NCBI RefSeq assembly: GCF_900187995.1
Contig: NZ_FZNZ01000025.1
Span: 1-63,449, forward strand
Reading direction: 5' to 3'
Source of the DNA: Prevotella jejuni
Lineage (GTDB): Bacteria; Bacteroidota; Bacteroidia; Bacteroidales; Bacteroidaceae
DNA: 63,449 nucleotides
The notes beneath the pieces were generated by a model, which was given only the letters and a program-made list of their open reading frames with translations, was not told the DNA's origin and did no database searches. The position numbers and the translations under genes are program-made. This document shows, piece after piece, positions 9,682-17,975 of this stretch. Every line of letters starts with the position of its first letter. The first letter of the stretch is position 1.

Positions 9682-10416
9682 TTACACTCTACGTGCAAGC
9701 TGCGACATCATAACGGCACTAAGGCCTGCAGTCTCTGTGCGTAAACGACTGTTACCCAGTGTTACACTCTCAAAGCCATGCGCCAAAGCGTAGCGAACCT
9801 CATCTATAGAGAAATCGCCTTCTGGGCCTACCAACACCGTAATATCATCTCCTGACAACGACGATTCATCGTTCGAGATAGCGGTAAAGAAATCTGCCCG
9901 TGCTATTTCCGGATAACAATGACAAATATACTTACGTCCTTGATTAGAGCAGTTCTCTATGAAATAATGAAAAGGAGACATCTCGTTTACTGTTGGTTTC
10001 CACCCTTTTCGACTCTGTTTCACGGCAGAGATAATGATTTTCTCTATCCTATCCGTACGCAAAGTCTTACGTTCAGAGAACTTACAATCTAAGAAGCTTA
10101 TCTCATCAAAACCTATCTCTGTTGCCTTTTCAGCCATCCACTCCATGCGTCCCATATCCTTTGTTGGGGCAATGGCAAGGTGGATTTTCCCACGCCAACA
10201 GGTCTCTTGCTTTAGTGTCTGTCGAATGGCATATAGGCATTTCTTGGCTGTTGCTAATGTTACCTCTGCTTGATAGAAGTATCCCTCACCATCCATAAGG
10301 AAGAGTTCGTCCCCCTCCTTCAGTCTTAACACACGTGTGGCATGCACAGCTTCTTCGGCAGGTAAGGCTGTTTCCACAGCTGCGTTAGGGACGTAAAAAT
10401 ATCTTGCTTCTTTCAT
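9682..10416 (-). CDS. rsmE: 16S rRNA (uracil(1498)-N(3))-methyltransferase
   Basis: SPOUT-family methyltransferase that methylates U1498 of 16S rRNA. The C-terminal knot is clear: VLVGPEGDFSIDEV and LGNSRLRTETAGLSAV, the S-adenosylmethionine-binding segments. N-terminal PUA-like part contains HATRVLRLKEGDE. Length of 244 is normal. Last of four minus-strand genes with short gaps (DUF3256, nucleoside transporter, DUF151, rsmE). Confidence 0.93.
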   Translation of the reverse strand: MKEARYFYVPNAAVETALPAEEAVHATRVLRLKEGDELFLMDGEGYFYQAEVTLATAKKCLYAIRQTLKQETCWRGKIHLAIAPTKDMGRMEWMAEKATEIGFDEISFLDCKFSERKTLRTDRIEKIIISAVKQSRKGWKPTVNEMSPFHYFIENCSNQGRKYICHCYPEIARADFFTAISNDESSLSGDDITVLVGPEGDFSIDEVRYALAHGFESVTLGNSRLRTETAGLSAVMMSQLARRV

Positions 10417-10494
10417 TCTTTAGGTTTATTACATATTCTTCCTTGGTAAGTACGCACGCTATCAGGCTAATACACACATGATACACACTGCTTA

Positions 10495-11043
10495 TCAAGA
10501 AAGTTTCGAGCGTTTCTTCATCTCATCTCTAAGCATAGAAGCCAGCTCATAGTTCTCGTCTTCTATTGCTTTTTCTAATGCATGATGTAGCATCTCGACA
10601 CTAAGTGCATTCACGGGTAGGGCTATCTTATTCTGACTCTTACCACTATCAACACTCTGTCGATTGAAGAGATGCTCCTCCATAAAGATGTTTAACTTAA
10701 CTATCTGTGCCAGTAAAACAGCATCAGAGGCTCGAATAGGCGTAAGTGTCAAGTCATCCTTGTTCACTAACAAAGCTTTATACTGTCCATCAACAATAGA
10801 GTTAAAGAGTATCTCGTAATGCTCGCTGGTCATCAATGGGTTGATATTACAAAGTACTTCAGGCAGGAATCGTTCTGTGATAGACTTTTCTCCTGATCGT
10901 AAACCAAGTTCATACTCCATGTGATGGTCGCATACAATAGCTATCTGCCTTGTCTGTGAGAGATTAGACAAGAGGAGAAGACCTAACTCCGGACCTCCGA
11001 CAATCTGCGACATACCTACATATACCAGTTGAACCTTACTCAT
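10495..11043 (-). CDS. DUF151 bifunctional nuclease-family protein with UVR-like tail
   Basis: 182 residues. The N-terminal ~130 residues match the DUF151/BFN fold, named after a plant nuclease with RNase and DNase activity; bacterial function is unsettled. Typical parts are the GGPELGLLLLSN, LGLRSGEKSITERFLPEVLC and RASDAVLLA segments. The C-terminal ALEKAIEDENYELASMLRDE resembles the UVR motif of UvrB/UvrC. It lies 26 bases downstream of the nucleoside transporter, probably in one operon. Confidence 0.8.
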   Translation of the reverse strand: MSKVQLVYVGMSQIVGGPELGLLLLSNLSQTRQIAIVCDHHMEYELGLRSGEKSITERFLPEVLCNINPLMTSEHYEILFNSIVDGQYKALLVNKDDLTLTPIRASDAVLLAQIVKLNIFMEEHLFNRQSVDSGKSQNKIALPVNALSVEMLHHALEKAIEDENYELASMLRDEMKKRSKLS

Positions 11044-11069
11044 TTACTCCACATCTTAACGGTGAGCTA

Positions 11070-12332
11070 TTATGCTTTCTTTGGTCGGAAGATAACAGCA
11101 AACAAGACTCCTACGACAAAGGCATAGCCTGCGAAGATGAACCAACATGCCTGCCAGTCACCAACAGTCAATGTATCTGCCCCCACGACCTGCGAGTGTG
11201 TATATGCATTAACAATGGCTTGAGCTGCTAACGTACCCACTGTTGCACCCACACCATTGGTCATCAACATAAACAAACCTTGTGCTGAAGAGCGGAGTGC
11301 AGGCTCCGTACTATTATCAACGAACAATGAACCCGATATATTAAAGAAGTCGAAGGCTACACCATATACTATCATTGAGAGTACAAACATCAAGATACCA
11401 GGGAAGCCAGGATTACCTACACCGAACAAGCCGAAGCGCAATACCCATGCAAACATCGCTATCAACATCACGTTCTTGATGCCATAATGACGCATGAAGA
11501 AGGGGATTAGGAGGATACAACAAGTCTCACTAACCTGCGAAAGACTAATCAGAATATTAGCATGCTGTACTCCGAAAGAGTTTACAAACTCTGGTTGAGC
11601 TCCGAAACTAAAGAGGAATGGATTCGCAAAGCTATTCGTTATCTGAAGACTCACACCCAACAACATAGAGAAGATAAAGAAGATTGCCATCTTCTTCTCC
11701 TTGAATAAGGCGAAAGCACGTAATCCAAAGGCATCAACAAAACTCTTTTGTTCTGTGCCTTTACTTACCGCACACTTAGGTAAGGTGAATGTATAAAGGA
11801 AGAGAATGATGCTTACTACACCAGAGGTAATAAACTGGTTCTGGTTACTCTGAAAGCCTAAGAGGTCGACCAACCACATGGTAAGGATAAAGCCAATCGT
11901 ACCAAACACTCGAATCGGTGGGAAGGCTTTCACCGTGTCCATGCCCGCATTGCTCAAAGCACTGTATGCAACAGAGTTTGAGAGAGCTAATGTTGGCATA
12001 TAGAAGGCAACCGAAAGCGAATAAAGAGTGAAGATAGTAGAGAACTCAGCATGCTCGCCAATACTCAAGCCGTAGCCTGCTGTGGCAAACATAAACAGAC
12101 CTGCAAGCAGGTGACAGAAGCCCAACAGACGCTGAGCAGGTACCCAACGGTCGGCTACAATACCCATCACAGCAGGCATAAAGATTGACACCACACCCTG
12201 CATTGAGTAGAAATAGCCAATCTCAGGACCAATACCTATATTACCAAGATAGCGACCCATAGAGGTCAAATAAGCTCCCCACACTGCGAACTCCAAGAAG
12301 TTCATCAATGCTAAACGTACCTTCAAATTCAT
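11070..12332 (-). CDS. Nucleoside:H+ symporter-family MFS permease
   Basis: 420-residue inner-membrane protein with about 12 hydrophobic helices. The start (LRLALMNFLEFAVWGAYL-like, here KVRLALMNFLEFAVWGAYLT) and the ADRWVPAQRLLG loop are hallmarks of the NupG-type nucleoside:H+ symporter family. Likely imports nucleosides. In this window it could feed the two deoxynucleoside kinases at 19.5-20.9 kb, though they are not linked. Neighbours 26 bases downstream (DUF151) and 73 bases upstream (DUF3256) suggest co-transcription. Confidence 0.85.
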   Translation of the reverse strand: MNLKVRLALMNFLEFAVWGAYLTSMGRYLGNIGIGPEIGYFYSMQGVVSIFMPAVMGIVADRWVPAQRLLGFCHLLAGLFMFATAGYGLSIGEHAEFSTIFTLYSLSVAFYMPTLALSNSVAYSALSNAGMDTVKAFPPIRVFGTIGFILTMWLVDLLGFQSNQNQFITSGVVSIILFLYTFTLPKCAVSKGTEQKSFVDAFGLRAFALFKEKKMAIFFIFSMLLGVSLQITNSFANPFLFSFGAQPEFVNSFGVQHANILISLSQVSETCCILLIPFFMRHYGIKNVMLIAMFAWVLRFGLFGVGNPGFPGILMFVLSMIVYGVAFDFFNISGSLFVDNSTEPALRSSAQGLFMLMTNGVGATVGTLAAQAIVNAYTHSQVVGADTLTVGDWQACWFIFAGYAFVVGVLFAVIFRPKKA

Positions 12333-12405
12333 GCTATAAGCTATTATTTATGACCACAAAAGTAGTGATTTTATCAGAAACTGCCAAATGTGCTATTGTT
12401 TTTTA

Positions 12406-13002
12406 CTATTGAAACGCCCCGCCAGTCCAGTTCAGTGTCTGTGGCTTTAGCATGTCTTCGACCCGTTTTACATCTTTCTTTGATAGCAGAGGATAGGTCC
12501 AACTCACTGATAATGAGTTATTATCAGCTGACAGATGATACTCTTTCATACGAGGGAACAGCAAGGGCTTTAGGTCAGCAAAGTCTTCATCACTCATTGC
12601 GTCAGGCTTTACAATATTCTCTTTATAGGCCACAACAACCTTTTTAGGCTGCCATTGAAGATTATAAAAACTCAACTTACTCTCTGCAGCAGGTCCCATC
12701 CACGTCTGAGCCAAGGCCAGTGTGTTATTATCCAACAACTTGATCTCCAATCGCATGGCCTTATTTGCCTTCACCAAAAGGTAGTCCTTCGTCATACGTT
12801 CAATCCTTACAGAGTCGCCAAAGGTGTTCAAGACAGCTGAAACAGCCTTCATATCAATATAATCAGCCAGCTCTGTCCGCTGACTCTTACTGATATAAGG
12901 CATAACACTATCAGGCATTTCTATCCACACCTCACGCAGGCTTTGAGCAGAGACCCCTATCCAACAAGTTAGGAAACATATAACGATTAATGTCCTTTTC
13001 AT
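12406..13002 (-). CDS. DUF3256 family secreted protein
   Basis: 198 residues with signal peptide (KRTLIVICFLTCWIGVSAQ). The rest matches the Bacteroidota-specific DUF3256 family (LREVWIEMPDSVMPYISKSQR and KSQRTELADYIDM segments). Function unknown, probably periplasmic. First gene of the minus-strand group that runs to rsmE; a TACCTTTG -7 box lies at 13064-13071 on this strand. Confidence 0.8.
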   Translation of the reverse strand: MKRTLIVICFLTCWIGVSAQSLREVWIEMPDSVMPYISKSQRTELADYIDMKAVSAVLNTFGDSVRIERMTKDYLLVKANKAMRLEIKLLDNNTLALAQTWMGPAAESKLSFYNLQWQPKKVVVAYKENIVKPDAMSDEDFADLKPLLFPRMKEYHLSADNNSLSVSWTYPLLSKKDVKRVEDMLKPQTLNWTGGAFQ

Positions 13003-13109
13003 ATCGAAAAAACTCCTTTAATTCTGTTTTTAATATGATTATATCTTCTCATGAAAGACCCTGCAAAGGTACAAAAAAGAAAGAAGAAACGAATAAAAAG
13101 CCAAATCGT

Positions 13110-13141
13110 TTTGGTCATATCTACCTTTTCTTTTACCTTTG
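13110..13141 (+). promoter_or_regulatory. Promoter of zinc-ribbon gene
   Basis: TTTG (13110-13113), 20 bases, TACCTTTG (13134-13141): full Bacteroidota promoter. Transcription should begin near 13148, which rules out the in-frame upstream start at 13139 for the next gene. Confidence 0.8.
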
Positions 13142-13171
13142 CCGATAGAAACCAAAGCTAAAGAAAGAAAT

Positions 13172-13690
13172 ATGAGATGTCGAAATTGTAACAATGAGGT
13201 TAACGAGAAGGATAAGAACTGTCCTTATTGTAACGCACCACTACATGAAGATAATAAAGAGAACAAGAACGATGAGCCTACCTTAGGGCGTGGTATGGTT
13301 ACGTTTATCATCTTAGGTACTATCTTCCTTGTAGCTTTCGGCTTTTATTATTATAGTCAACACAAGAACGACCCAGAATATACACAGACGGCTATTGAGC
13401 CTGACTCTAACTTAGCCGACAATAATAAGGCTAAGTTCGACACCGTTGTTAAAGACACGACAGCCAACGACTCTACCAATAAACAGGAAGAGGAGCAAGC
13501 TGAGAAGGTGTTTAATAGTATTCGAAGAAGTAACCATTCAAGACGAAGAAGCAGTAGCAACAATGCTTCTTCAGGCAGTTCTGATGGACAGAGCAGCACC
13601 TCCGAGTCATCTTCAGGTGCTTCTTCAGACCCACAACCTATCGCCCCTGCAACTTCTAAGCCGCGTGTAGAGTCAATTGAGACCGATTAA
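13172..13690 (+). CDS. Zinc-ribbon membrane protein
   Basis: 172 residues from the Met at 13172. The N-terminus is a zinc ribbon, CRNCNNEVNEKDKNCPYC (two CxxC pairs), followed by a charged stretch, one membrane helix (VTFIILGTIFLVAFGFYYY) and a long Ser/Asn/Gln-rich low-complexity tail. The ribbon should face the cytoplasm. Function unknown; many such proteins are annotated only as zinc-ribbon domain proteins. Its stop overlaps the next ATG by one base, which suggests translational coupling. Confidence 0.75.
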   Translation: MRCRNCNNEVNEKDKNCPYCNAPLHEDNKENKNDEPTLGRGMVTFIILGTIFLVAFGFYYYSQHKNDPEYTQTAIEPDSNLADNNKAKFDTVVKDTTANDSTNKQEEEQAEKVFNSIRRSNHSRRRSSSNNASSGSSDGQSSTSESSSGASSDPQPIAPATSKPRVESIETD

Positions 13691-14013
13691 TGAAGATTAT
13701 CCGAACGAAATATTTCCCTCCCAAGAATTATGATGCCATCAACATTCTTGGGCTTCTTTTTGTCCATCCTGGCGTTAGACTAACGAAAGAACTCATCAAC
13801 CACGAGCGTATCCACACACGTCAGATGTTAGAGATGCTTATCCTACCTTTTTATATATGGTATGTCATCGAGTGGCTTATACGCTTATCCATGGCGGGCC
13901 GTGCCTATATGAACCTATCCTTTGAGCGTGAGGCTTACCAAAACATGAACAACCTTAACTATCTTAATCAGCGACGCCCCTTTGCGTGGATAAAGTATTT
14001 GAAGAAGAAGTAA
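13690..14013 (+). CDS. Small membrane protein with HERIH motif
   Basis: 107 residues, family not recognised by name. NHERIHTRQ followed by a hydrophobic stretch (MLILPFYIWYVIEWLIRL) resembles the HExxH zinc-protease helix in shape, but the glutamate-histidine spacing is HERIH, which does satisfy HExxH; a second Glu-rich helix (SFEREAYQNM) could give a third ligand, as in small M56-like or DUF45-like proteins. Catalysis is therefore possible but unproven. Coupled to the zinc-ribbon gene by a one-base overlap. Confidence 0.65.
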   Translation: MKIIRTKYFPPKNYDAINILGLLFVHPGVRLTKELINHERIHTRQMLEMLILPFYIWYVIEWLIRLSMAGRAYMNLSFEREAYQNMNNLNYLNQRRPFAWIKYLKKK

Positions 14014-14157
14014 TTGGTTATTTGGCTTATTGGGCCTATTGGCCTTATAGGGCTTATAGGCCCTATAAACCCTATAAGGACTATTAGCCCAATTAGGCTT
14101 ATTGGCCCTATTTGCCCCATAAGGCCAATAGGCCCTATAAGCCCAACAGCCCTTAAT
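14014..14157. repeat. 9-bp-period degenerate tandem repeat (16 units)
   Basis: Sixteen consecutive 9-mers of the type TTGGCCTTA / TAGGCCCTA / TTAGCCCAA fill the gap between two convergent genes. Many neighbouring units are mutually complementary, so the tract is rich in hairpins. The period is three codons, so a minus-strand frame reads as a tripeptide repeat of the form (A/P)-(Y/N)-(R/K/W), which I treat as a by-product. Confidence 0.85.
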
Positions 14158-14815
14158 CAACCCCCATAACCTCTAACACAGCCCCATCAACCCTAAACTT
14201 CACATCCTTCCCACCGAAGGGCATGCCATAGACACGTGCTGCATCATGCTGATACTGTGGGCGGGGATCCTGCGAGAGCACCTCCTTTAAAGCCTCAAGA
14301 TCCTCTTTATCAAATTTCTTAGAATACTCCTCTGCAATAACGACTGATAGTTCTTTCCATGCTTTCTTATCAGTAAACCCACCCCTTGCCTGTGGATGAC
14401 TATCAACGTAGGAGATATATGGTTTCACATCATATATAGGTGTACCGTCCATCAAATCAGCTCCGCTCACTTCAATGGCTCCGTCTGTTATACGCTTGAT
14501 ACGGACCGATGACAACCCAAGTCCATTAGGGCGAAAGGGCGAGCGCGTGGCAAACACCCCTAAACGTTCATTCCCTCCTAAGCGAGGCGGACGAACAGTT
14601 AGCTTACCATCATCGGTAGACTTATTCGCAGAAAAGCCCCAAATCAACCATAAAAAATCAAACTCCTCCAATCCACGCAGTGCTTCCTCACGTTGGTACT
14701 GCGGTTCAAAGACAATCTTACCGACAAGGTTGTCAGCCAGTCCACTCTGCCTTGGAATACCAAACTTCGACGTCAAGGGAGAACGGAAATAAGCGATAGG
14801 TTTAATTTCTTTCAT
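14153..14815 (-). CDS. trmO: tRNA (N6-threonylcarbamoyladenosine37-N6)-methyltransferase TrmO
   Basis: 220 residues of the TsaA/YaeB family, which methylates t6A37 of tRNA-Thr to m6t6A. Clear signature segments: IAYFRSPLTSKFGIPRQ at the N-terminus, LRGLEEFDFLWLIWGFS, and GVFATRSPFRPNGLGLSSV, with the C-terminal DVKPYISYVDS part. Length is normal for the bacterial form. The 3' end overlaps the edge of the 9-bp repeat tract. Confidence 0.9.
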   Translation of the reverse strand: MKEIKPIAYFRSPLTSKFGIPRQSGLADNLVGKIVFEPQYQREEALRGLEEFDFLWLIWGFSANKSTDDGKLTVRPPRLGGNERLGVFATRSPFRPNGLGLSSVRIKRITDGAIEVSGADLMDGTPIYDVKPYISYVDSHPQARGGFTDKKAWKELSVVIAEEYSKKFDKEDLEALKEVLSQDPRPQYQHDAARVYGMPFGGKDVKFRVDGAVLEVMGVD

Positions 14816-14869
14816 ACCGACAAAGATAATATTTTATGCTGAATTGGTACAAGATAAGCGATTTTTATT

Positions 14870-14877
14870 TATCTTTG
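14870..14877 (+). promoter_or_regulatory. -7 box of OPT transporter gene
   Basis: TATCTTTG, 22 bases before the ATG. The -33 element is weak. Confidence 0.55.
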
Positions 14878-14899
14878 CAAGCAAATAATACTATCAACA

Positions 14900-16888
14900 A
14901 TGGAAAATAAAGCGAATCAAAACATCGACCTTCCTGAGAATGCCTTTAGGGAGTTGAAAGATGGCGAAGAGTATAAACCAGTCATGTCGCCACAGGAGTC
15001 GTATCGTGAAGTAAGTCCTTGGTCTATCACATGGGGTATCCTTATGGCGGTCTTATTCTCTGCTGCCGCTGCATATCTTGGTTTGAAGGTAGGACAAGTG
15101 TTTGAGGCTGCTATCCCAATAGCCATCATCGCCATTGGTGTATCGTCTGCTACGAAGCGTAAGAATGCCTTAGGAGAGAACGTTATCATACAGAGTATCG
15201 GTGCTTGCTCAGGTGCTGTCGTTGCGGGAGGTATCTTTGTTATGCCTGCCATCTACATGCTCGACCTACAAGCCGATTTCTTTAAGATTTTCATTGCAGC
15301 AGCCTTAGGCGGCGTATTGGGTATTCTCTTCTTGATTCCCTTCCGTAAGTACTTTGTGAAAGACCAGCATGGTAAGTATCCATTCCCCGAGGCCACAGCC
15401 ACAACACAGGTTCTTGTAAGTGGCGAGAAGGGCGGAAGTCAGGCCAAGCCCCTCCTCCTTGCCGGTCTTGTAGGCGGTCTCTACGATTTCATTGTGGCCA
15501 CCTTCGGTTGGTGGAATGAGAATGTAACGAGTCGTATGATAGGTTTTGGCGAGACGATAGCAGACAAGGCTAAACTCGTTTTCAAGGTCAACACTGGCGC
15601 TGCAGTCCTCGGTCTTGGTTATATCATCGGTCTTAAATATGCCTTCATCATCTGTGTTGGTTCGTTGACGGTATGGTGGCTCATCGTACCAGGCATGGCA
15701 CTCATCTTCCCAGATACAGTCCTTAACCAATGGGACCCATCTATCACTACAGCCGTAGGACAGATGGCTCCAGAGGTTATCTTCAAGTCTTACGCTCGCT
15801 CAATCGGTATTGGCGGCATCGCTATGTCGGGTATTATCGGTATCGTAAAGTCATGGGGTATCATCAAAGGTGCCGTCGGTTTGGCCGCACGAGAGATGAA
15901 AGGGAAAGGTAGTGGACAGGACGAGGTACTCCGTACACAGCGTGACATCTCATTTAAGATTATTGCTTTCGGAAGTATAGCAACGCTCCTTATCACCTTT
16001 CTCTTCTTCTATTTTGGTGTGATGAACTTCAACTTATTACATGCAGTAGTGGGTATTCTACTCGTTACTATCATTGCTTTCCTCTTTACAACAGTGGCAG
16101 CTAATGCCATTGCAATCGTTGGAAGCAACCCTGTATCAGGTATGACGCTGATGACACTTATCCTTGCTTCTGTCGTCATGGTGGCTGTTGGACTGAAAGG
16201 GAACGCTGGTATGTTGGCAGCCTTACTGATGGGTGGCGTTGTATGTACGGCCCTCTCTATGGCAGGTTCGTTCATTACCGACTTAAAGATAGGCTATTGG
16301 CTTGGTACAACACCTAAGAAACAAGAGACATGGAAGTTCCTTGGCACAATTATCTCGGCTGCCACTGTGGCCGGTGTGATGATTGTCTTGGATAAGACCT
16401 ACGGCTTCAACTCTGGTAAGTTGGCCGCTCCTCAAGCAAACGCAATGGCTGCTGTGATTAAGCCATTGATGAGTGGACAAGGTGCACCTTGGGTTCTCTA
16501 TGGCATCGGAGCAATTATTGCCCTCGTACTCGACCGCTGCAAAGTGCCAGCCTTAGCTTTTGCGCTGGGTATGTTCATACCTTTAGAGTTGAACATCCCG
16601 CTCTTAGTGGGCGGCGCAGTCAACTGGTACGTGACAACTCGCTCTAAGAACGAAGCTATCAACAAGGCACGTGGCGACAAGGGAACGCTCTTAGCATCTG
16701 GCTTCATCGCTGGTGGTGCATTGATGGGAGTTGTTTCTGCCCTACTGAAATTCGGTGGCATCGAGGTAGACTACTCTTCTTGGTGGGAGAATCACCTCTC
16801 CGAACTACTCTCCCTCGTGGCTTACGCTGCTTTAATTCTTTACTTTATCCTTGCTACTAAACTATCTAAGAAGGAGTTACCAGAGTAA
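14900..16888 (+). CDS. OPT-family oligopeptide transporter
   Basis: 662-residue inner-membrane protein with about 15-16 hydrophobic segments. Family landmarks include SWGILMAVLFSAAAAYLGLKVGQVFEAAIP-like text near residues 40-75, KYPFPEATATTQVLVSGE at about 155-175, and the GSNPVSGMT motif at about 410. Bacterial OPT proteins take up small peptides by proton symport; here that fits an amino-acid-fermenting anaerobe. Single-gene transcription unit closed by a strong terminator. Confidence 0.9.
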   Translation: MENKANQNIDLPENAFRELKDGEEYKPVMSPQESYREVSPWSITWGILMAVLFSAAAAYLGLKVGQVFEAAIPIAIIAIGVSSATKRKNALGENVIIQSIGACSGAVVAGGIFVMPAIYMLDLQADFFKIFIAAALGGVLGILFLIPFRKYFVKDQHGKYPFPEATATTQVLVSGEKGGSQAKPLLLAGLVGGLYDFIVATFGWWNENVTSRMIGFGETIADKAKLVFKVNTGAAVLGLGYIIGLKYAFIICVGSLTVWWLIVPGMALIFPDTVLNQWDPSITTAVGQMAPEVIFKSYARSIGIGGIAMSGIIGIVKSWGIIKGAVGLAAREMKGKGSGQDEVLRTQRDISFKIIAFGSIATLLITFLFFYFGVMNFNLLHAVVGILLVTIIAFLFTTVAANAIAIVGSNPVSGMTLMTLILASVVMVAVGLKGNAGMLAALLMGGVVCTALSMAGSFITDLKIGYWLGTTPKKQETWKFLGTIISAATVAGVMIVLDKTYGFNSGKLAAPQANAMAAVIKPLMSGQGAPWVLYGIGAIIALVLDRCKVPALAFALGMFIPLELNIPLLVGGAVNWYVTTRSKNEAINKARGDKGTLLASGFIAGGALMGVVSALLKFGGIEVDYSSWWENHLSELLSLVAYAALILYFILATKLSKKELPE

Positions 16889-16925
16889 AGATAGCACTTA
16901 ATATTGGGTTATAACGCCCTCTGAA

Positions 16926-16970
16926 AGAGCCGTATCAGCACATTGAAAGGTGTTGATAGGGCTCTTTTTT
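16926..16970 (+). terminator. Rho-independent terminator after OPT gene
   Basis: Long stem AGAGCC...GGCTCT extended by TATCA/TGATA and CAC/GTG pairs, followed by TTTTTT. Confidence 0.9.
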
Positions 16971-17028
16971 ATGCTTCGATTAGCCACACATGTAAGCTAT
17001 CAGCAGAGTAAACAACCTTTCGTCGGTG

Positions 17029-17116
17029 ATTTTTCTTCATGAACAAAAAGATTTACTTTCATGAAAAAAAATATTTCTTGTCGTGAAGAAAAATATTTTT
17101 TTTCATGAAAATAATT
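17029..17116. repeat. Palindromic 22-bp tandem repeat, copy 2 (4 units)
   Basis: Units at 17029-17050, 17051-17072, 17073-17094 and 17095-17116, same family as 5476-5541. The last unit plus its CGAG flank is identical to the last unit of copy 1. It lies between two convergent genes. Confidence 0.87.
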
Positions 17117-17218
17117 CGAGAAACACAATTTGGTGGTAGAATAAAGACTATTTTCTAACGCAAACAAAAGCCTTTGAAGCAACACAAAAAACAGTTAAGT
17201 CGTATCTTTCACTTGTCC

Positions 17219-17863
17219 TTAAATATAATACTCAGCGGCATCTACGAGTCCAGAACGCATCGCATAGCGGATGGCTTCATGTACATTATTCACCCCTAAC
17301 TTACGAAAGATGTTCTTTCTATGTGTGTTGACAGTATGAAAGGATGAGAAACGCTTCTCTGCTATCTCACGTGTCGTCAGTCCTACCGCAATCTCTTTTA
17401 GTATCTCGACCTCAGTCTTCGTCAAGTTGACAGACTCTTTTTCTTGTGTGAGCTTTGGTTCTAAAAGAATATTCGTAGCATGCTGACAGAGGAAACGCTG
17501 CCCACGGAGGACATAGTCAAGACACTGTTCTATCTCAATCATCTTCGCATCCTTCATAAGAACACTAATCCGACTGCTTGCATTGACAAGGCTGCGAATG
17601 AAGTCGGCACTTAACTCTTCGCTCCACAAGATGAGATGTGACAACGGGAAACGCTGTCCGATGATAAGGAGATCGGACTCGCTGGAGATGTCAAACAGCG
17701 TATAATCTAATATTACAATCGCTTCGGGACAGCCACTCAACTGCCGAATCAGTTCTGCCTTACTACCTGCTATATCACACGATATACCCTTCATCTTAGA
17801 AAGCACATAGATCATCCCAGCACGAGTGATGTCTTGATTGTCGGCGACGATAATATTCTGCAT
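17219..17863 (-). CDS. LuxR/NarL-type response regulator
   Basis: 214 residues. Receiver domain at 1-120 with acidic pocket residue Asp8, phospho-acceptor Asp53 (VILDYTLFD) and the conserved Lys104 (VLMKDAK). The C-terminal LuxR helix-turn-helix spans about 145-205 (LTKTEVEILKEIAVGLTTRE, then HTVNTHRKNIFRKLGV). No sensor kinase is adjacent, so its partner lies elsewhere. A TACTTTTG -7-like box sits at 17900-17907 on this strand, back to back with the phosphatase gene. Confidence 0.88.
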   Translation of the reverse strand: MQNIIVADNQDITRAGMIYVLSKMKGISCDIAGSKAELIRQLSGCPEAIVILDYTLFDISSESDLLIIGQRFPLSHLILWSEELSADFIRSLVNASSRISVLMKDAKMIEIEQCLDYVLRGQRFLCQHATNILLEPKLTQEKESVNLTKTEVEILKEIAVGLTTREIAEKRFSSFHTVNTHRKNIFRKLGVNNVHEAIRYAMRSGLVDAAEYYI

Positions 17864-17975
17864 AATTCTTGTTTGTCTTTAATATCCTTCCATCACGTGC
17901 AAAAGTAGGCAAAAAAGTCGAGATTTTGAAAAAAAAATCGTAAGTTTGCAACATAATTTAAGTACATGACCTAAA

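Noticed and set aside
13915..14160. Minus-strand tripeptide-repeat open frame
   Set aside because: Produced by the 9-bp period and overlaps the end of a better-supported gene; no start signal.
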